From Lachnospiraceae bacterium (GTDB taxonomy: Bacteria > Bacillota > Clostridia > Lachnospirales > Lachnospiraceae), in assembly GCA_017622575.1 (NCBI GenBank), contig JAGAQU010000012.1, positions 1-64,000 of the forward strand: 64,000 nucleotides of DNA, written 5' to 3'. The translations under genes were made by a program, and so were the position numbers. Of this stretch, positions 9,151-17,144 are shown in pieces. Under the pieces are notes generated by a model. The model was not told the DNA's origin. It ran no database searches and saw only the letters and a program-made list of their open reading frames with translations. Position 1 is the stretch's first letter; each line of letters starts with the position of its first letter.

Positions 9151-9477
9151 GTGAAATTTTATAAATATTTGTATATTGGTGATACTGTTAAAGACCCGGC
9201 AAAAGCAAAAAGAAAATTAAAGCTTCATGCAGGACAGCTTGTTTACGTGATCTGTATCGCACAGGGAAATGATCAGCTTGAAATCTTTCACAGTGCCTAT
9301 CTCAAGCAGAAATACTACCGGCTTTATCCACCCGTCATTGTCGGAATTGCAAATAATTATGATGAAGCTGTGGAATTAGTAATCAGGATTACAAAGGAAT
9401 GCCTTGCTACAACAAGCTGCTGTAACCTGAAAGAATATTTGAAATGGAAAGCAAAGAATCCCGGAGATAACCGATGA
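9151..9477 (+). CDS. Uncharacterised 108-aa protein (possibly DUF6145 family)
   Basis: 108 aa, soluble, with no recognisable catalytic motif. Features seen are KFYKYLYIGDTV at the start, a central IAQGNDQLEIFHSAYLKQKYY, and a C-terminal NLKEYLKWKAKN helix. I believe this resembles the DUF6145 proteins of Lachnospiraceae, but from memory only. The GTG at 9151 has GGAGG six bases upstream and is preferred over the GTG at 9133, which would overlap the PBP stop. It sits between the PBP gene and the DUF2953 gene with a four-base overlap on the right. Confidence 0.7.
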   Translation: MKFYKYLYIGDTVKDPAKAKRKLKLHAGQLVYVICIAQGNDQLEIFHSAYLKQKYYRLYPPVIVGIANNYDEAVELVIRITKECLATTSCCNLKEYLKWKAKNPGDNR

Positions 9478-10361
9478 TATCCATATTTTTGACTATATTG
9501 AAAATAACAGGAATTGTTTTACTGTCCCTTTTGCTGTTGCTGGTTACTGTTTTACTCCTTATTCTGTTTGTACCTGTCAGATATCGAGTCAGCGGATTTA
9601 GAAAGCAGGGGGACGAAGTTCCCGTAAATGTCGCGCTGAAAGTGACCTGGTTTTTGCACATCGTTAACGTTGCGTTCCGCTATCCGGAGGAGGCCTTTAT
9701 TAAAGTCAGACTTTTTTGTTTCACCATTTTTTCTACAGATAAAGAACAAACCGGCAAAAAGAAAAAGGAACAAAAGGACTTATCCGAAGAAGCGATAGAC
9801 AAAGAAGAAAAGCCAAAGACTGTAACTGCGGGTGAAGAGACTGATCATCTTGAAGAGGAACTGAAGGAAAAAGAAGAGGCCTTTGAAAAAGAAGATGATC
9901 CCAAAATATCAAGCTTTATAAAAAAGCTTTTCTCTATTCTGAAAAATATTAAGTACACAATCTGCCAAATATATGGTAAGATAAAACATATTATTAAAAA
10001 TATCAGATACTATATCAGAATTTTAAAGAGTGATACCTTTAAGCGAGCATGGTCTTTTTGCAGCAGAGAGGTTTTTATACTTCTGAAAAGTATCCTGCCG
10101 CGAAAGTTTTCGGCAGATTTTGTTGTCGGCACGGGAGATCCTGCCAGTACAGCACAGATTTTATCAATACAGGGTATTTTGTATCCGCTTGTCGGCGAAC
10201 ACATCAATATCACACCTGATTTTGAGCATTCCATTGTCGAAGGAAACTTTTTTGTCAAAGGAAAGATCACAGTGTGGAGGATTTTGCTGACAGCGGTCAG
10301 GGTATATTTTAACAGAGATTTGCGCAGAGTAATCCGACTGTTTAAAAAGGAGGCAGCATAA
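9474..10361 (+). CDS. DUF2953 domain-containing membrane-anchored protein
   Basis: 295 aa. The N-terminal hydrophobic helix (about 5-30) ends in FVPVRYRVSG, the usual start of DUF2953. A lysine- and glutamate-rich linker (about 85-140) follows, and the C-terminal half carries the conserved DFVVGTGDPASTAQILSIQG motif (about 214-233). The family occurs in spore formers, often beside gerW/ytfJ as here, and its function is unknown. It overlaps the previous gene by four bases (ATGA), and its stop shares one base with the gerW ATG. Co-translation with GerW is likely. Confidence 0.82.
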   Translation: MISIFLTILKITGIVLLSLLLLLVTVLLLILFVPVRYRVSGFRKQGDEVPVNVALKVTWFLHIVNVAFRYPEEAFIKVRLFCFTIFSTDKEQTGKKKKEQKDLSEEAIDKEEKPKTVTAGEETDHLEEELKEKEEAFEKEDDPKISSFIKKLFSILKNIKYTICQIYGKIKHIIKNIRYYIRILKSDTFKRAWSFCSREVFILLKSILPRKFSADFVVGTGDPASTAQILSIQGILYPLVGEHINITPDFEHSIVEGNFFVKGKITVWRILLTAVRVYFNRDLRRVIRLFKKEAA

Positions 10362-10768
10362 TGGCTGAAAATAATTTTACAGGAGTAATCGAATCCCTTA
10401 TGAAGGGAATGAATACAGTTTTATCTACAAAAACAGTGGTAGGCGAGCCTACAAAGCTTCCGGACGATACTGTAATTGTACCTCTTGTTGACGTCAGCTT
10501 CGGTGTCGGTGCCGGTGCCAGTGTAGGAGACAAGAAAAATGGAGGGGCCGGCGGATTTAGCGGTAAAATGTCACCAAGCGCCGTGCTTGTCATCAAGAAT
10601 GGAAGCACGAAACTGGTAAATATCAAGAATCAGGATACCATGACTAAGGTACTCGATATGATACCCGATATTGTAGATAAGTTCACTTCTCCGAAGGAAG
10701 AGATGATTGATGATGACAATGCGGTAGATATCGCCTTCCCCGAAGAAGAAAAAAAGGACGTGCAATAA
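10361..10768 (+). CDS. gerW: GerW family sporulation protein (YtfJ)
   Basis: 135 aa. The diagnostic pattern is present: TKTVVGEPTKLPDDTVIVPL, then VSFGVGAGASVGDKK, a glycine-rich GGAGGFSG, and ASAVLVI-type residues PSAVLVIKNG. In Bacillus GerW is needed for germination responses of spores and is made under sporulation control. Its presence implies an endospore-forming lineage. AAAAAGGAGG precedes the ATG. The tail (about 115-135) is acidic and poorly conserved. Confidence 0.9.
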   Translation: MAENNFTGVIESLMKGMNTVLSTKTVVGEPTKLPDDTVIVPLVDVSFGVGAGASVGDKKNGGAGGFSGKMSPSAVLVIKNGSTKLVNIKNQDTMTKVLDMIPDIVDKFTSPKEEMIDDDNAVDIAFPEEEKKDVQ

Positions 10769-10820
10769 ATCCGCCCAAATTGCATAAGATAAATTAAGAA
10801 GCATAAGTAGGTTGAAGCGC

Positions 10821-10964
10821 ATGAAAAAGATGATCGGTTTTATAGCATTTTGGATTGCTGTTGGAATGTTACTTATGCTTTTTCTTACACATCATTATTT
10901 GATTGCACTGATCATTATCGGTTTGCTGTTGCTGATAGGTTATAACTTCTATTATTGTGATTAG
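10821..10964 (+). CDS. 47-aa small hydrophobic membrane protein
   Basis: Reading from ATG 10821 gives 47 residues: a MKKMIGFIAFWIAVGMLLML hydrophobic helix, a short polar turn (THHY), then a second helix LIALIIIGLLLLIGYN and the tail FYYCD. It is a likely two-helix hairpin membrane peptide. The Shine-Dalgarno is poor (TAGGTTG). It lies between gerW and the J-domain gene on the same strand and shares their transcript. I do not recognise a named family. Coding status is inferred from the start, the hydrophobic pattern and tight packing. Confidence 0.6.
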   Translation: MKKMIGFIAFWIAVGMLLMLFLTHHYLIALIIIGLLLLIGYNFYYCD

Positions 10965-10983
10965 AAGACAGCTGGAGAACACT

Positions 10984-11556
10984 ATGGGTATTTTTGATGA
11001 GAACACGAAAACAGGACAAGACTTTGAGCGAATCCTTGTAGATGGTTCGGCAGAAGAGCTGAATGAACTGAAAGCCTGGCTGTTTAAAGAAAACATTCGT
11101 CTTGAGACAGAAAGGAATGAACTGAAACGTCTTGAGGGAAAGTTTCTGAAAGAGAAGCAGCAATTCCGCACGGAAATGGAAGAAGTTAACAGACGGTTTG
11201 TTACGGAAAGAAAACGGCTAAAACAGGATGAGATGTTTTTTGACAAAAAAATGGACATCCTGAAAAACGGTTTTATACAGCTTGATGCGGAAAGAAAACA
11301 ATTCGAGAAGGAAAAAATAAATTTTGATGCCAGAAAGCAAGCGCATGAAACCTATCGAGAGCAGGAGATGGGGATGGATACGGCGAAGCTTCTCTTTCAG
11401 GGTGTAAAAAGTCAGCTTGCTCTCAAAAAGCGCTATCGGGATCTCCTCAAAATGTTTCATCCTGACAATATAGCAGGAGATCATGAAATGGTACTTCTCA
11501 TAAATGCGGTATATGAAGAGTTAAAGAAGGAATACGAATTCGGAAAACAGGCATAA
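10984..11556 (+). CDS. Coiled-coil protein with C-terminal J-domain-like motif
   Basis: 190 aa. Residues about 20-120 form a highly charged coiled coil rich in K, E and R. The C-terminus (about 143-190) reads RYRDLLKMFHPDNIAGDHEM and then INAVYEELKKEY, a DnaJ-like fold with HPDN in place of the canonical HPD-K/R loop. It probably recruits DnaK or is a degenerate J module. GGAGA lies six bases before the ATG at 10984. It is the last gene of the transcript that starts at the U32 gene; a strong terminator follows at once. Confidence 0.7.
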   Translation: MGIFDENTKTGQDFERILVDGSAEELNELKAWLFKENIRLETERNELKRLEGKFLKEKQQFRTEMEEVNRRFVTERKRLKQDEMFFDKKMDILKNGFIQLDAERKQFEKEKINFDARKQAHETYREQEMGMDTAKLLFQGVKSQLALKKRYRDLLKMFHPDNIAGDHEMVLLINAVYEELKKEYEFGKQA

Positions 11557-11587
11557 AAAAACTGCTGTATGATTTACAGCAGTTTTT
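11557..11587. terminator. Bidirectional rho-independent terminator between the J-domain gene and rpmB
   Basis: Stem AACTGCTGTA/TACAGCAGTT (approximately 11559-11584) has a run of A on the left and T on the right. It can therefore end both the plus-strand operon and the convergent minus-strand rpmB transcript. Confidence 0.85.
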
Positions 11588-11607
11588 AAAAAATTTCTTC
11601 TGGTAAA

Positions 11608-11793
11608 TTAAGCTCTTTCAACTTTTCCGGATTTCAAGCAATTTGTACAAACGTGCATTCTTTTAGGAGCTCCGTTTACTTTACACTTAACACTCTTAAT
11701 ATTGGAATTCCAAATTCTGTTAGATCTTCTATGAGAATGGCTTACGTTATTTCCAAAATGAACGCCCTTACCACAAATATCACATTTAGCCAT
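11608..11793 (-). CDS. rpmB: 50S ribosomal protein L28
   Basis: 61 aa. MAKCDICGKG at the start and KRMHVCTNCLKSGKV at the end place four cysteines (C4, C7, C49, C52) as two CxxC pairs, the zinc-binding form of L28. Length and the central SHRRSNR motif are normal. GGAGG precedes the ATG at 11793, so the upstream in-frame ATG codons are not used. It is a single-gene transcript with its own promoter and terminator, on the opposite strand to its neighbours. Confidence 0.96.
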   Translation of the reverse strand: MAKCDICGKGVHFGNNVSHSHRRSNRIWNSNIKSVKCKVNGAPKRMHVCTNCLKSGKVERA

Positions 11794-11840
11794 CGTTGCA
11801 CCTCCTAACATCATATTTAATCTCTATGTGCTTAATTCAA

Positions 11841-11862
11841 AAAATACGCGGAATACATCCGC
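11841..11862 (-). other. Hairpin plus U-tract in the rpmB leader
   Basis: On the minus strand a GC-rich five-pair hairpin (GCGGA, five-base loop, TCCGC; 11848-11862) is followed by GTATTTTTT. It sits a few bases after the predicted transcription start of rpmB, in a position to act as a small attenuator or a 5'-protecting stem. Function is inferred. Confidence 0.4.
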
Positions 11863-11871
11863 AACAGTTGT

Positions 11872-11900
11872 ATAATATCAGAAAACGTGTAATAATGCAA
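11872..11900 (-). promoter_or_regulatory. rpmB promoter
   Basis: On the minus strand TTGCAT (11900-11895), 17 bases, TATTAT (11877-11872). The predicted start is near 11865, giving a leader of about 70 bases. Confidence 0.65.
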
Positions 11901-11925
11901 GCAAAACTTTTCATAAAATTTGTGG

Positions 11926-11954
11926 TTCCATTTTTGACAGATTAAGGGTATAAT
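11926..11954 (+). promoter_or_regulatory. Probable promoter for asp23-fakA
   Basis: TATAAT at 11949-11954 with a weak -35 (TTCCAT, 11926-11931) at 17-base spacing. A TTGACA at 11935-11940 is too close to serve as its -35. Confidence 0.45.
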
Positions 11955-11987
11955 CAAAATATATGTAAAAATTTAAGGAGGCAGTCT

Positions 11988-12347
11988 ATGAAATCTTCTT
12001 CGATGAATACCCATATGGGAAACATTTCTATTGATAATGAAGTAATTGCCCAGTATGCCGGCAGCGTAGCTATGGAATGCTTTGGTATTGTCGGTATGGC
12101 AGGCATTAATGTAAAAGACGGACTTGTTAAGTTGTTAAAGATGGATAGTATCACCAGAGGTATCAATGTATCCATTAAAAATAATAAGCTTACACTTAAT
12201 TTTCATGTTATCGTGGCATACGGTGTAAGTATACTGGCAGTAACCGACAACCTGATCAGCAACGTCAAATATAAGGTAGAGGAATTTACCGGTATCGAAA
12301 TCGAAAAAATAAACATCTTTGTTGAAGGTGTTAGAGTGATTGACTAA
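11988..12347 (+). CDS. Asp23/Gls24 family envelope stress response protein (YloU-like)
   Basis: 119 aa. The family pattern is clear: GNISIDNEVIAQYAGSVAME near the start, GIVGMAGINV, then the region NNKLTLNFHVIVAYGVSI and a final KINIFVEGVRV. Asp23/YloU proteins are abundant small proteins near the membrane linked to envelope homeostasis. Pairing with the DAK2-domain gene just downstream (16 bases) is conserved across Firmicutes (yloU-yloV). TTTAAGGAGG precedes the ATG. Confidence 0.92.
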   Translation: MKSSSMNTHMGNISIDNEVIAQYAGSVAMECFGIVGMAGINVKDGLVKLLKMDSITRGINVSIKNNKLTLNFHVIVAYGVSILAVTDNLISNVKYKVEEFTGIEIEKINIFVEGVRVID

Positions 12348-12362
12348 TAGGAGGATATATTT

Positions 12363-14021
12363 GTGGTTAATACAATCGACGCTAAGTTACTTTCAAAGAT
12401 GTTCTTAGCTGGTGCAAAAAATTTGGAATCCAAAAAGGAATGGATCAATGATCTGAACGTTTTTCCCGTGCCGGATGGTGATACCGGAACGAATATGACA
12501 CTTACCATTATGTCTGCGGCAAAGGAAGTTTCCGGTATGGATGATCCCGACATGCTTTCTTTATGTAAGGCTATTTCTTCCGGATCTCTTCGTGGTGCAA
12601 GAGGAAATTCCGGTGTTATCCTGTCTCAGCTCTTCAGAGGTTTCACGAAAGTGATCAGAGAAAAGGACGAGCTTACCGTCCCTGTCCTTGCAGATGCCTT
12701 TGATAAAGCGGTAGAAACAGCATATAAAGCTGTAATGAAGCCGAAAGAGGGAACAATTCTTACCGTCGCAAAGGGAGCTGCAGAAAAAGCCAGAGAACTT
12801 ACAAACGATGGATGTGAGGATTTATCCTGTTTTTTTGACGAAGTGATCAAATATGCGGATGAAGTCCTTTTAAAGACACCTGAAATGCTTCCCGTATTGA
12901 AGCAGGCCGGTGTTGTGGATTCCGGTGGTCAGGGACTTATGCAGGTGCTGAAAGGTGCCTACGATGCGTTCCTCGGCAAAGAAATTGATCTGTCAATTCC
13001 TGAAGTAACCCATGTGAAGCCTACACAGATGAGCATGGACGCCCAGGCAGAAGCGGATATCAAGTTTGGATATTGCACGGAATTCATTATCATGCTGACC
13101 AGGAATTTCAATATCAAACAGGAAATTGATTTCAAAGAATATCTGGAATCAATCGGTGATTCCATTGTCGTTGTTGCAGATGATGATGTTGTCAAAGTAC
13201 ATGTGCATACCAATGATCCCGGTCTTGCAATCCAGAAAGCGCTGAAATATGGTGCTCTTTCTAATATGAAGATTGACAATATGCGTCTGGAACATCAGGA
13301 AAAACTGTTTAAGATGGAAGAAACCGCAAAACAGCAGGGAGCAGAGGAAGAGATTCCCCATAAGGATACGGGATTTATCGCAGTGTCTGTGGGAGACGGT
13401 ATCAATGAGATCTTTAAGGGACTGGGCGTTGACTATATCATTGAAGGCGGTCAGACCATGAATCCCAGTACGGAGGATATGCTGAATGCCATCGATAAGG
13501 TGAATGCGGATACTATTTTTATTCTCCCGAATAATAAAAATATTATCCTTGCCGCAAATCAGGCTAAAGCAATGGTGGATGATAAGAATATCATAGTCAT
13601 TCCAACGAAAACAGTGCCCCAGGGAATCACAGCAGTTATCAATTATGTTCCCGATCTTTCCGCAGAAGATAACGAGGAGACCATGAACGGAGAAATCTCC
13701 AATGTCAGAACAGGACAGGTTACGTATGCGGTAAGGGATACTGTGATCGAGGATAAGGAGATCAGACAGGGCGATTACATGGGTATCGGTGACAAAGGAA
13801 TTCTTTCTGTCGGTGCTGATGTTGCCGACGTCACATTTGAGATGATCCGGAATATGATGGATGATTCTCTCGAATTGATCAGTATCTATTATGGCTCAGA
13901 CGTGGAAGAGGCAGATGCTGAGGAATTAAAGAAAAAAGTGGAAGAAACATATCCGTCATGTGATGTTGAATTACAGTTTGGAGGACAGCCTATTTATTAT
14001 TATATTGTATCAGCAGAATAA
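12363..14021 (+). CDS. fakA: Fatty acid kinase catalytic subunit FakA-like (DAK2 domain, YloV)
   Basis: 552 aa. The N-terminal DAK2/DhaL ATP-binding domain (about 1-200) holds FPVPDGDTGTNM (about 32-43) and SLRGARGNSGVILSQ (about 76-90). The remainder is the conserved YloV middle and C-terminal region that binds the FakB partner. FakA phosphorylates FakB-bound fatty acids, feeding exogenous acyl chains into phospholipid. A DegV/FakB-type gene lies at 16269-17129, two genes away. The GTG at 12363 has AGGAGG eight bases upstream. A terminator follows about 30 bases after the stop. Confidence 0.88.
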   Translation: MVNTIDAKLLSKMFLAGAKNLESKKEWINDLNVFPVPDGDTGTNMTLTIMSAAKEVSGMDDPDMLSLCKAISSGSLRGARGNSGVILSQLFRGFTKVIREKDELTVPVLADAFDKAVETAYKAVMKPKEGTILTVAKGAAEKARELTNDGCEDLSCFFDEVIKYADEVLLKTPEMLPVLKQAGVVDSGGQGLMQVLKGAYDAFLGKEIDLSIPEVTHVKPTQMSMDAQAEADIKFGYCTEFIIMLTRNFNIKQEIDFKEYLESIGDSIVVVADDDVVKVHVHTNDPGLAIQKALKYGALSNMKIDNMRLEHQEKLFKMEETAKQQGAEEEIPHKDTGFIAVSVGDGINEIFKGLGVDYIIEGGQTMNPSTEDMLNAIDKVNADTIFILPNNKNIILAANQAKAMVDDKNIIVIPTKTVPQGITAVINYVPDLSAEDNEETMNGEISNVRTGQVTYAVRDTVIEDKEIRQGDYMGIGDKGILSVGADVADVTFEMIRNMMDDSLELISIYYGSDVEEADAEELKKKVEETYPSCDVELQFGGQPIYYYIVSAE

Positions 14022-14050
14022 AATCTGCGTCACCAAAATGAATGAAAAAG

Positions 14051-14079
14051 AAAAGGACGGCGAGAACCGTCCTTTTTGT
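14051..14079 (+). terminator. Rho-independent terminator after fakA
   Basis: Ten-pair stem AAAAGGACGG/CCGTCCTTTT (14051-14060 with 14067-14076), six-base loop, T run to 14079. It lies inside an upstream extension of the recG frame, which argues for the recG start at 14093. Confidence 0.85.
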
Positions 14080-14092
14080 TAATGAGGGCAAT

Positions 14093-16150
14093 ATGAATTA
14101 TACTGATCGAATTACAAGCATTAAGGGCATCGGGGATAAGACCGCAAAACAGTTTGAAAAAATATCTGTATATACGGTTCGTGATCTTCTCGATCATTTT
14201 CCCAGAGATTATGAGGAATTTGGCCCTCCTGTGAAGGCGGCAGAAGCTCCTCAAGATTTACCTGTAACGCTGGAACTCACTGTTCTTTCCGGTTTTCAGT
14301 GGAAAAAGGTAAGACAGCTTTCCATCGGAACAGGGCTGGCGGCAGATGATACCGGAAAAGTCTCCATCACATTTTTTAACGCGCCTTATTTAAAAAATGT
14401 GATCAAAGGCGGCGGCGTGTATCTGATGCGGGGAAAACTGAAAAAGGAACGTGGCTTGCTTCATATGGATCAGCCAAAACTTTATACCTATGAAGAATAC
14501 CGAAAAATAACGGGTTCTCTGCAGCCGAAGTACGGTCTTACCTTTGGACTTACCAACCATACTGTCGCAAAAGCTATGAAGCAGGCGCTAAATGCTGTGA
14601 ATGAGGAAGAATATCTTCCCGATGAAATCATTAGAGAGTATCAGCTTGTATCCCGCAGGGAAGCTTATCAGGGCATTCATTTTCCGAAAAGCTATGAGGA
14701 GATGTTGCGTGCCAGAAAACGGCTTTCCTTTGATGAATTCTTTTTGTTTTTAATTCAGTTAAGGAAGCTGAAAGAAGTGAATGAAGATCAGATTTCCTCT
14801 TATCCCATGATAGAAACCGCAGATGCAGGAAGGCTCATGGAAGCGCTTCCTTATCAGCTGACTTCTGCCCAGCTAAAAGTGTGGGAAGAGATCAAGACTG
14901 ATCTGGTGAGCGGAAAAAGTTTGAATCGGCTTGTGCAGGGAGATGTGGGATCCGGAAAGACTATTTTGGCATTTCTCTCTTTACTGATGGCTGTTTCCAA
15001 CGGTTATCAGGGAGCACTCATGGCGCCCACGGAAATTCTGGCAAGGCAGCATTATGAGCAGATGATGAAAATGACAGAGAACTATCATTTGCCTTTTAAG
15101 CCGGTTCTTCTCACAGGCTCTGTTTCAGCTTCAGGCAAAAAAAAGCTTTATGAAAAAATAGAAACAGGAGAAGCCAACGTGGTCATCGGAACCCACGCGC
15201 TGATTCAGGAAAAAGTAAACTACCGTAATCTTGCTCTTGTGATCACGGATGAACAGCATCGCTTTGGCGTAAAGCAGCGGGAGGCATTGAGTGATAAAGG
15301 CGGACATGCGCATGTGCTTGTCATGAGTGCCACACCCATTCCCAGAACACTTGCCATTATTCTTTACGGAGATCTGCATCTGTCCGTAGTGGATGAACTT
15401 CCCTCTGACAGACTTCCTATAAAGAACTGTGTGGTAAATACCGGCTATCGCAAAAAGGCATATGAATTTATTGAAAAAGAAGTAGCAAACGGTCATCAGG
15501 TTTACGTGATTTGTCCTATGGTAGATGCGAGTGAAGAGACAGACGACATCGAAAATGTGATTGACTATTCCGCTAAGCTTAAAAGTGAACTTCACGACCG
15601 GATTCATGTGGAATATCTTCACGGCAAAATGAAGCCTGCCGAGAAAAACAGAATCATGGAAGCATTTTCTGACGGTGATATTGATGTGCTTGTTTCAACA
15701 ACGGTAATCGAAGTCGGCATCAATGTTCCCAATGCAACGGTAATGATGGTTGAAAACGCAGAGCGGTTTGGTCTTGCACAGCTTCACCAGCTCAGAGGAA
15801 GGATCGGAAGAGGAAAGGATCAGTCCTACTGCATTTTTATCAGTGGAAATGACAACCAGAGATCCATGGACAGATTAAAGATTTTGAACCGGTCCAATGA
15901 TGGATTTTATATAGCGGAAGAGGATTTGAAGCTGCGTGGTCCCGGCGATCTGTTCGGTATCAGACAGAGCGGTGTTATGGAATTCAAGATAGCGGATATT
16001 TATCAGGACAGTAGTCTTCTTAAAAAAATCAGTATTACTGTGGATCAGATTTTACAGGAGGACAATGAACTTTCCTCCCCAAAATACTTTTCCGTGAGAC
16101 AATTTTTGAACCAAAATGCGGTAAATTTTATTGACTTTAGAACAATCTGA
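14093..16150 (+). CDS. recG: ATP-dependent DNA helicase RecG
   Basis: 685 aa. The N-terminal wedge domain starts ITSIKGIGDKTAKQFEK and has an OB-fold. The helicase core carries GDVGSGKT (Walker A, about 283), TDEQHRFGVKQR (motif II), MSATPIPRT (motif III), and ATVMMVENAERFGLAQLHQL with the RGRIGRG motif VI. RecG remodels stalled forks and processes D- and R-loops. The ATG at 14093 has GAGGG six bases upstream and lies after the terminator, so the longer frame from 14042 is rejected. Together with ruvAB and recU the window holds a full branch-migration and resolution set. Confidence 0.97.
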   Translation: MNYTDRITSIKGIGDKTAKQFEKISVYTVRDLLDHFPRDYEEFGPPVKAAEAPQDLPVTLELTVLSGFQWKKVRQLSIGTGLAADDTGKVSITFFNAPYLKNVIKGGGVYLMRGKLKKERGLLHMDQPKLYTYEEYRKITGSLQPKYGLTFGLTNHTVAKAMKQALNAVNEEEYLPDEIIREYQLVSRREAYQGIHFPKSYEEMLRARKRLSFDEFFLFLIQLRKLKEVNEDQISSYPMIETADAGRLMEALPYQLTSAQLKVWEEIKTDLVSGKSLNRLVQGDVGSGKTILAFLSLLMAVSNGYQGALMAPTEILARQHYEQMMKMTENYHLPFKPVLLTGSVSASGKKKLYEKIETGEANVVIGTHALIQEKVNYRNLALVITDEQHRFGVKQREALSDKGGHAHVLVMSATPIPRTLAIILYGDLHLSVVDELPSDRLPIKNCVVNTGYRKKAYEFIEKEVANGHQVYVICPMVDASEETDDIENVIDYSAKLKSELHDRIHVEYLHGKMKPAEKNRIMEAFSDGDIDVLVSTTVIEVGINVPNATVMMVENAERFGLAQLHQLRGRIGRGKDQSYCIFISGNDNQRSMDRLKILNRSNDGFYIAEEDLKLRGPGDLFGIRQSGVMEFKIADIYQDSSLLKKISITVDQILQEDNELSSPKYFSVRQFLNQNAVNFIDFRTI

Positions 16151-16217
16151 CAGTAAGATATACTTGTATGCTTGTCTTTTTAAAACACAAGATGTTGTAT
16201 ATTGACAGATACCAAAC

Positions 16218-16240
16218 GACGACATGTTTTGTGAGTCGTC
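16218..16240 (+). other. Short inverted repeat upstream of the DegV-family gene
   Basis: GACGAC (16218-16223) and GTCGTC (16235-16240) form a six-pair hairpin with an 11-base loop in the 118-base gap after recG. A TTGACA at 16202-16207 lies just upstream but lacks a good -10. It may be a leader hairpin or nothing; no clear promoter was found in this gap. Confidence 0.25.
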
Positions 16241-16268
16241 TTATTGGTCTAAGAAAGGAAAATTATTC

Positions 16269-17129
16269 ATGAGTAAGGTTGCAATTGTAACGGACAGTAA
16301 CAGCGGTATTACACAATCACAGGGAAAGGAGTTTGGCATTTTTGTCCTTCCCATGCCTTTTATGATCAATGAAGAGCCATTTCTTGAAGATATTGATTTG
16401 ACACAGGATGAATTTTATCAAAGACTGGAGGCCGGCGCTGATGTGATTACCAGTCAGCCTTCTCCGGAATCTGTCCTTAATTTGTGGGAAGAAATATTAA
16501 AGGAGTATGATGAGATTGTTCATATTCCCATGAGCAGCGGATTATCCGGCTCCTGTCAGAGCGCGATTATGCTTTCAGAGGACTTTGAAGGGAAAGTACA
16601 GGTCGTGAATAATCAGCGTATTTCCGTTACGCAACGGCAGTCCTGTCTGGATGCAAAGCTTCTTGTAGAAAGAGGAATGAATGCAGTAGAGATCAAGGAT
16701 TTCCTGGAAAAAGATAAATTCAATTCCAGTATCTACATTATGCTGGATACTTTGTATTATCTGAAAAAGGGCGGACGCATCACTCCTGCCGCTGCAGCCA
16801 TAGGAACACTGTTGAAGCTTAAGCCTGTACTCACGATTCAGGGTGATAAGCTGGATGCCTTTGCCAAGGCAAGAACTGCCACCCAGGGGAAATCCATTAT
16901 GATAAATGCCATCAGGAATGACATGGAGAACCGATTCGGAGGTGCACGCGCGGACAATATGTGGCTTGAGATTGCCTACACCAAAGACAGAAAGGCGGCA
17001 GAACAGTTCAAGGAAGAACTTTTAAAGGAATTTCCGGGCTTTGACATTCAGATGGATCCCCTGTCCTTGAGCGTATCCTGTCACATCGGACCGGGATCTC
17101 TTGCAGTTGCCTGCTGCAAAAAAATTTAG
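16269..17129 (+). CDS. DegV family protein (fatty-acid-binding FakB-type)
   Basis: 286 aa. MSKVAIVTDSNSGITQ at the start, PMSSGLSGSCQSA about residue 92, and a central KKGGRITPAAAAIGTLLKLKP are DegV/FakB signatures. FakB proteins bind a fatty acid and present it to FakA for phosphorylation. The FakA-like gene lies upstream, separated only by recG. AAAGGAAAA lies seven bases before the ATG at 16269. The C-terminus ends with HIGPGSLAVACC, which closes the lipid-binding pocket in relatives. It is followed 15 bases later by the topoisomerase B subunit gene. Confidence 0.9.
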   Translation: MSKVAIVTDSNSGITQSQGKEFGIFVLPMPFMINEEPFLEDIDLTQDEFYQRLEAGADVITSQPSPESVLNLWEEILKEYDEIVHIPMSSGLSGSCQSAIMLSEDFEGKVQVVNNQRISVTQRQSCLDAKLLVERGMNAVEIKDFLEKDKFNSSIYIMLDTLYYLKKGGRITPAAAAIGTLLKLKPVLTIQGDKLDAFAKARTATQGKSIMINAIRNDMENRFGGARADNMWLEIAYTKDRKAAEQFKEELLKEFPGFDIQMDPLSLSVSCHIGPGSLAVACCKKI

Positions 17130-17144
17130 AAAGAGGTTTTTTAA

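Noticed and set aside
11935-11954. TTGACA near TATAAT before asp23 read as one promoter
   Set aside because: Only eight or nine bases separate the two, so they cannot be a -35/-10 pair.
14042-14092. Longer recG N-terminus from the ATG at 14042
   Set aside because: It would translate through the fakA terminator hairpin; the ATG at 14093 has a proper ribosome-binding site and matches the conserved start.
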